DNA of 64,000 nucleotides from Coriobacterium glomerans PW2 (GTDB taxonomy: Bacteria; Actinomycetota; Coriobacteriia; Coriobacteriales; Coriobacteriaceae). Below are positions 29,426 through 38,806 of this stretch, in pieces (position 1 is the first letter of the stretch; the number at the start of each line of letters is the position of its first letter). The translations under genes were made by a program, and so were the position numbers. Below the pieces are notes generated by a model, which saw only the letters and a list, made by a program, of their open reading frames with translations, did not search any database and was not told the DNA's origin. The stretch covers positions 1,302,001-1,366,000 of the forward strand of contig NC_015389.1 of assembly GCF_000195315.1 (NCBI RefSeq). The letters run 5' to 3'.

Positions 29426-30883
29426 CTACTCCGCTGCAGACGCCGAGGGATCCTCGGCATCTGGCGATGAACTCGAGGCACTCGGGGCGGAATCGACTGA
29501 TGCCGTATCGGTCGCCGCATCGTCGGCGGTAGCCTCACAGCCGGCATCGCTCGACTGCTCGCGAGAAGCCTCTGATTCATTCGCGCAGACTGCCTCAGAG
29601 CACGACGACGCATCCTCGTTTTCGGGCTCGCAAGAGGGTCCCGACTCGATGTGATCTCCGCCCTCGACCTTGATGACGCTATCCAGGTGGGCGGTGCAGA
29701 GCTCCTCGCGCATGATCTCGAGCACACGATCATGCGCCTCGGCAGCGATCCGATCTTGACGATCGTTATCCGCGGAGCCGGCGGCGCCGATAGGAGAATT
29801 CTCAACGGAGGCGTCCGCGTCGCCGGCGAGCTCTTTTGAGCTCCCGTCTTCTGCGGGCTCCATCTTGAAATGGTGACAGATATAGAGCTTGGGGGGGCGC
29901 TTCGTGGATCGCGGACGATCGGGCTGAGCCGAAGCGGCCTCCTCGTCATAGAGGATCCCGTAGGCCGAGGCCCACACATCCGGACGATTCGGATAACCCT
30001 TTGTCTCATCTTCGAGTACAGCGAGCGCCGTTTCGGAACCGTCGGATGGCGAATGGTCGCCAACGCTGGCGCAAGCCGGCTTCGCGAGTTCGACGTCGTC
30101 GTCTGAATCGTCGGCATGCGCGTTCGGGAACAGGATCTCCTCATCAAGCGTGACGGGCTCAGCGCTGGGTCCGAGGGCTATGTCGAGATCGTCAGAGGCA
30201 GCGGGATCATCGGGTGCCACGATCGGTGCGTCGCCGAACAGATCATCGGAAAGCGGACTCATCGAAGCGGTCATCTCTTCTTCGGCGTCATCGTCCTTTG
30301 ACGTCGCATTCGTCTGTCCGGCCCGCTCCCATGCCTGCGAGGCGAAGTCGAGCGCATCATCGATGGAGATCGGATCCTCCGCGTCGACCTCGAGCTCATC
30401 CTCGACGGCGTCATCATCGTCATCGTATTCGTCGTAGACATCGCCATAGGAGTCTTCGATCTGCCCGAGTGCGATCTCGTAAAGATCCTTCGCGTGCTCG
30501 GGACCGCAGCTGATCGGCGATTCCTCCTCGAGCATGGCGTCCATCGCAGCCCACGCGTCCTCGTCTGACAGCGCGTCTTGAGCGCGAGCGATGACCGGGA
30601 CGTCTTCGACGTCCTGCTCGCGATCGAATCGACGCCTCACATCCTTGAGCATATGCAGGACTCGACCACGTGTCGTTTTCGAGGCACTGATCGACCCCTG
30701 GGATCGCGGGTCGTCTTCTTCAGATCTGAGATCGTCCTCGGATGCCGCGCTTGACGCGTCCGCGAACGCGTCCTCATCGCTGCGACGCCGTATCACGCGC
30801 CTATCATCTTGTGGGGCACCTGAGTCGGCCTCTTCTACCGCAACTGCTGCAGAGGGTTTCATGAGAAATGGGAGCGCATGCAT
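29426..30883 (-). CDS. large acidic, mostly disordered protein of unknown function
   Basis: About 485 residues dominated by Asp, Glu, Ser and Ala, with runs such as YDEYDDDDDAVEDELEVD and a Ser/Asp/Ala-rich tail. There is no signal peptide or clear membrane helix. Short less acidic islands (VLHMLKDVRRRFDREQDVEDVPVI and PPKLYICHHFKME) might be folded or binding elements. The start is uncertain: the frame is open to 31063, but the first 60 codons are Arg/Ser-rich and look non-coding, so ATG at 30883 or 30862 is more likely, both with weak ribosome sites. The VanZ-like gene is translationally coupled behind it. No family is recognised. Confidence 0.6.
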   Translation of the reverse strand: MHALPFLMKPSAAVAVEEADSGAPQDDRRVIRRRSDEDAFADASSAASEDDLRSEEDDPRSQGSISASKTTRGRVLHMLKDVRRRFDREQDVEDVPVIARAQDALSDEDAWAAMDAMLEEESPISCGPEHAKDLYEIALGQIEDSYGDVYDEYDDDDDAVEDELEVDAEDPISIDDALDFASQAWERAGQTNATSKDDDAEEEMTASMSPLSDDLFGDAPIVAPDDPAASDDLDIALGPSAEPVTLDEEILFPNAHADDSDDDVELAKPACASVGDHSPSDGSETALAVLEDETKGYPNRPDVWASAYGILYDEEAASAQPDRPRSTKRPPKLYICHHFKMEPAEDGSSKELAGDADASVENSPIGAAGSADNDRQDRIAAEAHDRVLEIMREELCTAHLDSVIKVEGGDHIESGPSCEPENEDASSCSEAVCANESEASREQSSDAGCEATADDAATDTASVDSAPSASSSSPDAEDPSASAAE

Positions 30884-31338
30884 CTCAACGATATGGCGGA
30901 CCTCTCGAACCCGAGATCGACTTCTCAGCTTTCTGGTGCCACCGCTGATGGATCCGTAGCGCTGAAAGCCCTCAGGCCTCGCGAGCGATTCTCGCGAACA
31001 GAGGCTGTGCCGTCTCCTTTCCCCACGTGGCGAATTGCAGAATCCGAGATGTATGCCCGGCACCTCGGTACGTTAGGATGTTGATACGACGGAGACCTTA
31101 TTCGAGACAGCGGTGTGCGCAAGACCAGACCAGCGAAATTGCTGGTACGGTCTGCGAACTTCCCCTTCGTGAACATCACTTCGCATTATGAGAGATAACC
31201 ACATCATTTGCAAGTTTTGTACGCGCTGCCATATCATGACCGTGTGTTGAGGTGAATCCATCCGGGGAACACGAAAAACAGGTTATAGAATTGATGCAGA
31301 TCAGGCCGCGATCCCGGATCGCAACGAATGGAGTCATC
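30884..31338 (+). promoter_or_regulatory. divergent intergenic region with the SDR gene promoter
   Basis: This gap separates the minus-strand acidic-protein gene and the plus-strand SDR gene. A promoter-like pair, TTGCAA (31208-31213), 18 bases and TATCAT (31232-31237), points to the SDR gene about 100 bases downstream. No convincing minus-strand promoter was found. A minus reading frame crosses part of it but is not coding-like. Confidence 0.45.
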
Positions 31339-32115
31339 ATGCCCAACATTGTACTGATCACCGGTGCGTCATCGGGACTCGGACGCGAATTCGCGCGTCA
31401 GGTGGACGCTGGAGCCATCGACGATGTCACCGAGATCTGGGCGGTCGCGCGCAGAGCGGACCGCCTCGAGGCGCTTGTGCGCACCTCCAGCACCCCTGTG
31501 CGTCCCTTCTGCCTCGATCTCACCGATCCGATCTCGTATAGCATCTTGGAATCGGCTCTTGCGGAGACCGCCTGCGCCAACGTAAGACTGCTGGTGAACA
31601 ATGCGGGCATCGCCGTGTTCGGCCGTTTCGCGCGGCAGAGGCAAGACGCCGCGCCGCGCATGGCGCAGCTGCTCATGCGCGCCCCCGTCGAGTTGATCTA
31701 TCGCGTTCTGCCCTACATGCGGAGCGGATCCCGAATCATCGACATCTCAAGCGTCGCGGCATTTCTACCCCAGCCCGATCTCGCGGTCTACGCCGCCGCC
31801 AAGCGATTCATCCTCGATGTCACCCGCGCGCTGAACGCGGAGCTCGAAGACGTCGGCATCTGCGCCACGGCCGTATGCCCGAAATTCATGAAGACGGAGT
31901 TTCTCGACGATCCCGGCGACGCGAGCGCCGCACGCCAGATGAGCGCCATCGGCTTCGAGCGCATCGATCGCGTCGCGCGCGCGGCGCTCAAGGCTTCCGA
32001 AGAGGGCAGGGATCTGTGCATCCCTGCCCTCGATATGAGGGTGCTCTACGCTCTGACGCATGTGATCCCCTACCGCGTCCTGCTCGGCGTGCAGCGCTCG
32101 CTTGCATCGCGGTGA
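31339..32115 (+). CDS. short-chain dehydrogenase/reductase
   Basis: This 258-residue classical SDR has the cofactor motif TGASSGLG at about residues 7-14, NNAGIAVFG near 88-96, the serine in DISSVAAF near 136-143 and the catalytic YAAAK near 154-158. The ATG at 31339 has GGAG five bases upstream; upstream in-frame ATGs would add non-conserved sequence. The substrate is not evident. It converges on rho with only 38 bases between the stops. Confidence 0.9.
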   Translation: MPNIVLITGASSGLGREFARQVDAGAIDDVTEIWAVARRADRLEALVRTSSTPVRPFCLDLTDPISYSILESALAETACANVRLLVNNAGIAVFGRFARQRQDAAPRMAQLLMRAPVELIYRVLPYMRSGSRIIDISSVAAFLPQPDLAVYAAAKRFILDVTRALNAELEDVGICATAVCPKFMKTEFLDDPGDASAARQMSAIGFERIDRVARAALKASEEGRDLCIPALDMRVLYALTHVIPYRVLLGVQRSLASR

Positions 32116-32153
32116 GCGAGGCGCGCGTCGCATCCGATGCCCGGCGGCCCACC

Positions 32154-34445
32154 TCAGAGGGCGTCGGGATGCTCGGCGGCGCGCTTGGCGGAGCGAACCA
32201 GGAACTCCTCGTTGGTGGCGGTGCTCTTGAGACCCTTGATGAAGGCTGACGCGCATCGCTCGGTATTGTTCATGTTCGCGAGCACCCGGCGAATGCCCCA
32301 TACAAAGGGACGCATGGTCTCGTCGATCAGAAGGTCCTCGTTTCGCGTGCCCGAGGAGACCGGGTTGATAGCCGGGAAGATGCGCCGATCGGCAAGATCG
32401 CGATCGAGCTTGAGCTCCATGTTGCCCGTGCCCTTGAACTCCTCGAAGATGACCTCATCCATTTTGGATCCGGTGTCTACCAGCGCCGAGGCGAGAATCG
32501 TGAGCGATCCGCCGTTCTCGATGTTGCGCGCGGCACCCAAAAAGCGCTTCGGCGGGTACAGCGCCGCGGAGTCCACGCCGCCCGATAGGATGCGACCCGA
32601 TGCGGGAGCCGCCAGGTTGTAGGCGCGGGCGAGACGCGTGATGGAATCGAGCACGACGACGACGTCGCCACCCATCTCGACGATGCGTTTGGCTCGCTCG
32701 ATCACCAGCTCGGAGACCCGGGTGTGATTATCGGCCGGCATGTCGAACGTCGAGGCGACGACATCGCCTCTGATCGAACGCTGCATGTCGGTGACCTCCT
32801 CGGGACGCTCGTCCACAAGCAGGCAGATAAGGTGCACCTCGGGATTGTTCGCAGCGATGGACTGGCAGATCTTCTTGAGGATCGTGGTCTTGCCCGCCTT
32901 CGGAGGCGAGACGATGAGACCGCGCTGGCCCTTGCCAACGGGCGCGACGATGTCGATGGCGCGACCCGTGATGGAGTCCCGGCCGTGCTCCATCTGGAGA
33001 CGCATGTTGGGGTAGATAGGCGTCAGCTCGGAGAACTTGGGACGATGGCGCAGATCTTCTGGATCGACCCCGTTTATGGAGGTGATCTTCGCCAAGCCCG
33101 GGTACTTGTCCCCGGGTCGCGATGGGCGAAGCGTGCCGATGATGAAGTCACCGGCTCGCAATCGGGCTCCCCGAATGAGGTTCGCGGAGACGAATGCGTC
33201 ATCATGGCTGGGCATATAGCCGTTCACGCGAATATGGCCGAATCCGTCATTGGCGATATCGAGGACGCCCTCGACCTCGCGGAACCCCTCGGCACGTGCC
33301 GCTGCGGCAAAGATCTCATCAATGAGCTCCGCTTTCCTCTTTCCGGCGTAGTCGAGCTCGAGCTCTGTGGCCTTGTCGCGTAGCTCGGCGACCTTCATGG
33401 AGCCGAGCTGATCGCGCGTGAGCGTCGGCTCGGTCGGAGCGTTGTAGCGGTTTGCGCTGCGCTGCTTGCGCATCTGCTGCGGCCGGTTTCCGTTGCCGCG
33501 ACGGACCTCGCCGCCGGCTCGCTCAGCCGATCGCGTCCGCTCTGTGCGCTTGGACTGGTGCTGCCGCTTGGAGGAACCCGCCAGATTCTGAGAGGCACCG
33601 GAGCCGTGCTCGCGGCGCGCGGAATCGCCTTGGCCTCCACGGCTGCGGTCCTCGCTGTGAGCGAGCGGGTTGCGCGTGTGATCCCGACGGGCTCGCCCTC
33701 CGTGGCGCTCGGACTGCCGAGTCGGCGAGACTCCTTCGGGCGATGCGGCATCCGTGGCGTCCGCATGATCGGCAACGGAGGGGCGCTCGACGCCGGCGGA
33801 CGGCTCCGCTGTCTCATCTGAGGCCCGCGTCTCGCCCAGAGCCGCCTGCGCGGCGAGGCGAGCGGCCCGCTCGGCCTCCAGATAGGCCTTGGGTTTGCGG
33901 CCGCGGCGATGGGGCCGCAGCGACGGATCGATCGCCAGCTCGATGGCCGAAGCCGAAGCGGTTCCCCCATCGCTGGGCGCCGCGATCATGGCGGCGGCCC
34001 GCTCGGCGGCCTGCCGCTGCTGGCGCACGATCGAAGCCTGCGAGATCTTCGCCAGGGCGCGCGCTTGTGCGATCTGCGGATCCAACTCGGCTGCACCGGT
34101 GTCCCCGCCATCTTGGGTCGTTCCCTCGTCTCTCGAGACCTCGCTCTGCTCGTCTCGTCTGGAAGCGCGCCGCCGGGTCCGTGCGCCGCGACGCGACCGC
34201 GGCGCATCGTCTCCACCGGAGACGGAAGCCTCTTGTGGCTCGGAGTCGGCGGCGGGGGCATCCCCTGATGCTCCCCGACGGGCGGAGCGCTTCTGCCCGC
34301 CGTCCTCCTGGGCTGGTCCGCCCTCGGCGGATTTGGCCTTCGCACGCGGTTTGCGCGCGCGTCGGCGCGGCGGGGCCGCGTCAGCCTGCACGGACCCATC
34401 GGCAGCGATCACGTTCTCTGAATGCTCGGTATTCTCTTCTTGCAC
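32154..34445 (-). CDS. rho: transcription termination factor Rho with long disordered N-terminus
   Basis: The 763-residue protein has a low-complexity N-terminal extension of about 350 residues, rich in Arg, Ala, Ser and Glu. It is followed by a standard Rho: the N-terminal helix bundle (DYAGKRKAELIDEIF), the cold-shock-type RNA-binding domain (FGHIRVNGYMP), the P-loop PPKAGKTT near 515, the Walker B-like VVVVLDSITRLARAYN and the R-loop region FKGTGNMELKLDR. Such extensions are known in actinobacterial Rho and can widen RNA target range. The start is GTG at 34445 with a weak ribosome site. A strong leader hairpin lies at 34617-34655. Confidence 0.95.
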   Translation of the reverse strand: MQEENTEHSENVIAADGSVQADAAPPRRRARKPRAKAKSAEGGPAQEDGGQKRSARRGASGDAPAADSEPQEASVSGGDDAPRSRRGARTRRRASRRDEQSEVSRDEGTTQDGGDTGAAELDPQIAQARALAKISQASIVRQQRQAAERAAAMIAAPSDGGTASASAIELAIDPSLRPHRRGRKPKAYLEAERAARLAAQAALGETRASDETAEPSAGVERPSVADHADATDAASPEGVSPTRQSERHGGRARRDHTRNPLAHSEDRSRGGQGDSARREHGSGASQNLAGSSKRQHQSKRTERTRSAERAGGEVRRGNGNRPQQMRKQRSANRYNAPTEPTLTRDQLGSMKVAELRDKATELELDYAGKRKAELIDEIFAAAARAEGFREVEGVLDIANDGFGHIRVNGYMPSHDDAFVSANLIRGARLRAGDFIIGTLRPSRPGDKYPGLAKITSINGVDPEDLRHRPKFSELTPIYPNMRLQMEHGRDSITGRAIDIVAPVGKGQRGLIVSPPKAGKTTILKKICQSIAANNPEVHLICLLVDERPEEVTDMQRSIRGDVVASTFDMPADNHTRVSELVIERAKRIVEMGGDVVVVLDSITRLARAYNLAAPASGRILSGGVDSAALYPPKRFLGAARNIENGGSLTILASALVDTGSKMDEVIFEEFKGTGNMELKLDRDLADRRIFPAINPVSSGTRNEDLLIDETMRPFVWGIRRVLANMNNTERCASAFIKGLKSTATNEEFLVRSAKRAAEHPDAL

Positions 34446-34616
34446 GGTGATTGCTCTACTTTCTTCCAGTCAGACATTTCTATGCGAAACCGCGACCTGA
34501 GATGTCCCCGACGCGATCCTGCCGATCAAAACTTGCTGAAATCGATCATCACATACCGGGCAACGGCATCGGTGCGCGGAAGCGATCAGAACATGCAACC
34601 GATCCGATATGATTGA

Positions 34617-34655
34617 ACTGCAGGAATTACAATACGCGTGTCGCGTACCTGCAGT
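34617..34655 (-). other. strong compound hairpin between argS and rho
   Basis: ACTGCAGG / CCTGCAGT (8 base pairs) closes over TACGCG-TGT-CGCGTA (6 base pairs), with an 8-base bulge on one side. It lies 87 bases after the argS stop and about 170 bases before the rho start, on the same strand as both. No T-tract follows. It could be the argS 3' end or part of an autoregulatory rho leader. Confidence 0.45.
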
Positions 34656-34741
34656 GTAGCACAAAATCAGAAAGCAGGTGGGGAAAAAATGCCACGTGGG
34701 ACGGATGCACACGCAACGCACGGCGGCGAGAGAAACTCGAT

Positions 34742-36595
34742 CTACATGGATTCCGGCGCGGACACCCCGATGAGGCCCAGCACGAGAGAGAGAACGGATC
34801 GCACGGCGTCGCACGCTGCCAGTCGGGCGCGCGACAGCTCGGCGTCCACCGGCCGCGTCTCGCTGGGAAGCACCTGGCAGGCACCGTAGAACGAGTGGAA
34901 GTCGGCGGCGAGCTCCTCGGCGAAGTGCGTGAGTCGAAACGGAGCGCGATCACGCGCGCACGAAACGACGAGCTCCTCGAGCTCTGAGAGCTTCCGAGAC
35001 AAGGCGAACTCTGTCGGATCGGTGAGCAGCGCGTAATCGACGCGATCGCCGATCGACCGGGCGGCGACGGCGTCCATTCCGAGCAATGCCGCCTGCTTGT
35101 CGTCAACACCGGCGGCGCGCCGCAGGATCGAGCAGATACGGGCGTGGGCGTATTGAACATAGTAGACCGGATTGTCCATGCTGCGTTCCTTCACCGCATC
35201 GATATCGAAGTCGATCGTCTGGTTCGCGGAGCGGCTGATCAGGGTATAGCGCGTCGCATCAGCCCCGACCTCATCGACGAGCTCGCGAAAGGTCACCATC
35301 GTGCCCTTGCGCTTCGACATGCGCACCGGCTTGCCGGAACGAAGCAGGTTCACGAGCTGGCCGAGCAGGACCTCGAAGCGACCCGGATAGCCCAGCGCAT
35401 CGCAGGCAGCGCGAACGCGGCCGATGTAGCCGTGGTGGTCGCTGCCCCAGATATCGATCGCATGGTCCACGCGCTGGAACTTGTCCCAGTGGTATGCGAC
35501 GTCGGAGGCGAAATAGGTGTAGTCGCCGTTGGCCTTCACGAGAACGCGATCCTTGTCGTCGCCCAGATCGGTCGAACGGAACCACACGGCGCCGGCGCTC
35601 TCGTAGATGTAGCCCATCTCGCGAAGTCTGGCGAAGGCCCGGTCTACGGCGGAGGTCCCGGCGTCGGGGCCCGTCGTCGCCTTCTCGTAGAGACTGCGCT
35701 CGGAGAACCACACATCGAAGTCGCAGCGCACGTCATGACACAGATCACGGATCTCGTCGAGCATCTTTCGGTGCCCTTGCTCGCGAAACGCGCTCATGCG
35801 CTCCGACTCGCTCGCGCCCGCCCAGGCATCGCCGTCTCGCCGGAACAGATCTGCGGCCGTCTCGATGATGTACTCTCCACCATATGAATTGGCACCGAGC
35901 GCATCGATGAAGCGGTCCGAGTAGGGATGGAGCTCGGGATGCTCGTCGGAATCATCGCGAATATAGGCGTCGCGGTCAGCGCTCAGCAGCTGCACCGCTG
36001 TCTCGAGACCGACCCCGCGCTTGTTCACGATATCGACGAGCTGCATGTAGCGCATGGAGATCGAGCTGCCGAAGACATCCATCTGGTTGCCGTGATCGTT
36101 CACGTAGTACTCGCGCTCGACGTCGTAGCCCGCGTGCTCCATCACGCGGCTCAACGAATCCCCCAGCGCGGCCCAGCGCCCGTGACCGATGTGCAGCGGT
36201 CCCACGGGGTTGGCCGAGACGAACTCGACCTGAAGGCGGATGCCCGCCCCCGCAGACGACCGAGCGAAATCTGCACCCTGCTCTCGCGCGCGAGCGAACA
36301 CCGCGTTTCGCTCACCCGTCGAGAGATAAAAATTGATGAACCCCGGTCCCGCGATCTCGACGCGTTCGATCGAGGGGTCGATGCGCATATGCGCGATCGC
36401 AGCCTCGGCGAAGGCGCGGGGCGCGATGCCGGCGGCCTTGGCCGAGCGCAGCGCCACCGTGGAGGTCCACTCCCCGTTCGAGGTGTCCGCCGGACGCTCG
36501 ACCCCGCAGTCCTCAAGCGCGAACGCGGGCAGATCGCCTGCGCTCTGCGCTGCGATAACAGCCTCGCGCACCAGGTTCTCGATCAGCTCGGGCAT
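34742..36595 (-). CDS. argS: arginyl-tRNA synthetase
   Basis: This class I synthetase charges tRNA-Arg. The 617-residue protein begins MPELIENLV and has the N-terminal additional domain, the HIGH motif at 135-138 (GPLHIGHGR) and the KMSKS-equivalent MSKRKGT near 424. The DALR anticodon-binding domain lies at the end. The ATG at 36595 follows AGGAGGAA; the longer open frame upstream is not conserved. It is divergent from the carD gene. Confidence 0.97.
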   Translation of the reverse strand: MPELIENLVREAVIAAQSAGDLPAFALEDCGVERPADTSNGEWTSTVALRSAKAAGIAPRAFAEAAIAHMRIDPSIERVEIAGPGFINFYLSTGERNAVFARAREQGADFARSSAGAGIRLQVEFVSANPVGPLHIGHGRWAALGDSLSRVMEHAGYDVEREYYVNDHGNQMDVFGSSISMRYMQLVDIVNKRGVGLETAVQLLSADRDAYIRDDSDEHPELHPYSDRFIDALGANSYGGEYIIETAADLFRRDGDAWAGASESERMSAFREQGHRKMLDEIRDLCHDVRCDFDVWFSERSLYEKATTGPDAGTSAVDRAFARLREMGYIYESAGAVWFRSTDLGDDKDRVLVKANGDYTYFASDVAYHWDKFQRVDHAIDIWGSDHHGYIGRVRAACDALGYPGRFEVLLGQLVNLLRSGKPVRMSKRKGTMVTFRELVDEVGADATRYTLISRSANQTIDFDIDAVKERSMDNPVYYVQYAHARICSILRRAAGVDDKQAALLGMDAVAARSIGDRVDYALLTDPTEFALSRKLSELEELVVSCARDRAPFRLTHFAEELAADFHSFYGACQVLPSETRPVDAELSRARLAACDAVRSVLSLVLGLIGVSAPESM

Positions 36596-36809
36596 AGCCG
36601 TTCCTCCTAGAAGCGCTCCGCTTTGCTCAAAGCCGGAGCCATCGTGACGAGGACCTACTTTAGCACAACCGAGAGGGGACGAGGGCAACGGTGCGCCGGG
36701 ACCCCGCGACGTGCCTTGCAATTCGTATGTATCTTAAAGCCTTGCTGCTCAAGGCATGTGTTGGCGTGCTATCCTTGATAGGATGCAAAGCTTGACAGTT
36801 GGAGGCAGC

Positions 36810-37322
36810 ATGTTTCGTATCGGCGAGCACGTCATTCATCCCGGGCAAGGGGTCTGCACGATCACGGGGTTCGACGAGGCGGCCCCGAATCCCATGATCA
36901 TCCTCGAGTCCAAACAGGGCCACGCGAGAACGCGTATGAAATACCCCCTATCCCAATCGGATCGTCTTCACGCCACCGTATCCCGCGAGGAGGCGGAGCG
37001 CGTGATGGAGAACTATGACGCCATCGAGTGCGACTCGTTTACCGAGCGGAACAGCTCTCTGGAGGAATCGCATTTCAAACAGCTCCTGAAGCAGGGCGTA
37101 CCCGAGACGCTCCGCGTGGCCAAGACGATGCGCCTGCGCATCATGGAGGCAGAGTCGCGCGACAAGAAGCCCAGCAGCTACTACACGCGCGTGCTCAAGG
37201 AGGCCCATCGCCGCTCGGTGGAGGAGCTGGCCGTGGCCCTGGGTGTCAGCGAAAGCGATATCGAGCGCCGCTTCGCCGGAGTCGCAGACATAGATGAGTT
37301 TCTAGATCCGAGTTCGAATTGA
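36810..37322 (+). CDS. CarD family transcriptional regulator
   Basis: The 170-residue protein has the RNA-polymerase-interacting N-terminal domain of the CarD/CdnL/TRCF-RID family (MFRIGEHVIHPGQGVCTITGF) and a helical C-terminal domain (RVLKEAHRRSVEELAVALGVS). CarD stabilises open complexes at rRNA and other promoters in actinobacteria. The ATG at 36810 has GGAGG immediately upstream. A small inverted repeat, CTATC-CTT-GATAG (36769-36781), lies in the promoter region. Confidence 0.9.
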   Translation: MFRIGEHVIHPGQGVCTITGFDEAAPNPMIILESKQGHARTRMKYPLSQSDRLHATVSREEAERVMENYDAIECDSFTERNSSLEESHFKQLLKQGVPETLRVAKTMRLRIMEAESRDKKPSSYYTRVLKEAHRRSVEELAVALGVSESDIERRFAGVADIDEFLDPSSN

Positions 37323-37423
37323 GCTGGTTTGGAATCAGATGAAGCGGATGGCCCCGTCTCTGTAGCTCAGAGCCGATATGGGGTAAGAGCATCATTGGAA
37401 CCCACGAGAGAACAGGAGCCATC

Positions 37424-37906
37424 ATGACCTATGAGATCACCCTGCACGGCCAGCCCATCGCCCGAATCGATCCGGTGACCTCCGGCGACGCACCGGATTT
37501 CACGCTCACCGATCTGTCGGGGCGCGATGTGACGCTCTCAGCCCTGAGAGGCACGGTGCTCATCAGCACGTTCCCCGATATCAACACCAAGACCTGCTCC
37601 CTGCAGACGAAGCGCTTCAACGTCGAGGCCAGCGAGCGCGATGACATCGATTTTCTGAGCATATCGACAAACACCCCCGATGAGCAGCGCACATGGTGCG
37701 CCGCCGAGGGCGTGGACATGACGGTGCTGTCCGATACCGGCGACTTCGGCAAAGCGTACGGTCTGCTGCTCGACGAGGGCCCGCTCGCCGGTGATCTGGC
37801 GCGCGCTGTTCTGGTCGTTCGCAACGGTGAGATCGTATACAGCGAGATCGTTCAAGAGATCTCCGATGAGCCGAATTATCGCACGGCGCTTGAGGCGACT
37901 CGCTAG
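37424..37906 (+). CDS. tpx: thiol peroxidase Tpx
   Basis: This atypical 2-Cys peroxiredoxin reduces hydroperoxides at the expense of thioredoxin. The 160-residue protein has the family start (ITLHGQPIARID), the peroxidatic Cys58 in PDINTKTCSLQT and the resolving Cys92 in RTWCAAEG. The ATG at 37424 follows CAGGAG. It fits the oxidative-stress equipment of an anaerobe, together with the superoxide reductase at 56.8 kb. Confidence 0.95.
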   Translation: MTYEITLHGQPIARIDPVTSGDAPDFTLTDLSGRDVTLSALRGTVLISTFPDINTKTCSLQTKRFNVEASERDDIDFLSISTNTPDEQRTWCAAEGVDMTVLSDTGDFGKAYGLLLDEGPLAGDLARAVLVVRNGEIVYSEIVQEISDEPNYRTALEATR

Positions 37907-37936
37907 CGGGTCCCGGGCTCCTCAGATCGTGCACGC

Positions 37937-37972
37937 GACGGGCGGGTCCGCACAACCGGGGACCCGCCCGTC
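37937..37972 (+). terminator. strong hairpin after tpx
   Basis: GACGGGCGGGTCC (37937-37949) and GGACCCGCCCGTC (37960-37972) form a 13-base perfect stem with a 10-base loop, 30 bases after the tpx stop. No T-tract follows, as is common for terminators in high-GC actinobacteria. Confidence 0.65.
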
Positions 37973-38085
37973 TCCATGCGCCGGACCCGGGCCGTTATTC
38001 GAGAGGTCATCGGGTAGAAGGGGGATGTTCGAAAAGTTGCCGACGGGATGGTCGGCACAAGGGCATCTGCATGGGAGTGATCGCT

Positions 38086-38718
38086 ATGAACTGGTACGAT
38101 TCAGATTATGATTACGTGAAGGAGTACGTCAAACGCTGGAACGACAACGTCGGCAGAACGAAGGCGTGGATGATCGTGCTCGGCTTGCTGATGGCACTCG
38201 CCGGGGTGGCGTGCGCCATGTATCCGTTCAGCATCTTCGCTGTGATCCAGATCGCGGCGACGCTTGCGCTCATCGCCCACGGCATCTCCGAGATCTACAT
38301 CTATTTCAGCATGTCCGAGTTCTTCCGCAGTCCGATGCGCGCCCTGCTGGGCGTTTTGAATATCGTTTTGGGTGTCATGTTGATCATGATGCCGCCCTAT
38401 CTCACGGCGGGAGCGATGGTGTTTCTGCTCGCCTTCCTGTTCATCATCGCGGGCTTCGAGCGGATCTCGTTCTCGCAGCGCCTGCGCTACTTCAACATCC
38501 CCGACACATCGCTGGGCACCCTCATCGGGATCCTCGATATCATCATGGGCATCCTGTTCATCGTGATGCCCATGTTCTCGAGCCTCATCTTGGGCTACAT
38601 CATAGCGGCCTATCTCATCGTGACGGGTGTGACCGTCTTCGTCGAGGCGTTCGCCGTGAAGAAGATCTCCGTCTCAGACGTCGACCGCGCCTCGCACCAC
38701 CGCGATGCGACGCGCTGA
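38086..38718 (+). CDS. DUF308 (HdeD-like) membrane protein
   Basis: The 210-residue protein has about six hydrophobic helices in pairs (MIVLGLLMALAGVACAMYPF, LLGVLNIVLGVMLIMMPP and LIGILDIIMGILFIVMPM), the repeated GxxxIxxGxxxIxxP pattern of DUF308/HdeD proteins. The family is linked to acid resistance in enterobacteria, but the role here is unknown. The start at 38086 is chosen because GGGAG precedes it; an ATG five codons earlier is possible. Confidence 0.82.
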   Translation: MNWYDSDYDYVKEYVKRWNDNVGRTKAWMIVLGLLMALAGVACAMYPFSIFAVIQIAATLALIAHGISEIYIYFSMSEFFRSPMRALLGVLNIVLGVMLIMMPPYLTAGAMVFLLAFLFIIAGFERISFSQRLRYFNIPDTSLGTLIGILDIIMGILFIVMPMFSSLILGYIIAAYLIVTGVTVFVEAFAVKKISVSDVDRASHHRDATR

Positions 38719-38749
38719 TCGATGAGGTTTGATCGATCGATATCGCCAG

Positions 38750-38782
38750 AGGGCCCCGCAGGCGCTGCGCCTGCGGGGCCCT
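38750..38782. terminator. bidirectional hairpin between DUF308 gene and tgt
   Basis: AGGGCCCCGCAGGCG (38750-38764) and CGCCTGCGGGGCCCT (38768-38782) form a 15-base perfect stem with a 3-base loop between two convergent genes. No T-tract lies on either side. It probably terminates both transcripts. Confidence 0.65.
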
Positions 38783-38806
38783 GATCGGATCCGGCCGAGA
38801 CCGGGA

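Noticed and set aside
30884-31063. Extending the acidic protein N-terminally by 60 codons
   Set aside because: The added part is Arg/Ser-rich, unlike the acidic remainder, and its start lacks a ribosome site.
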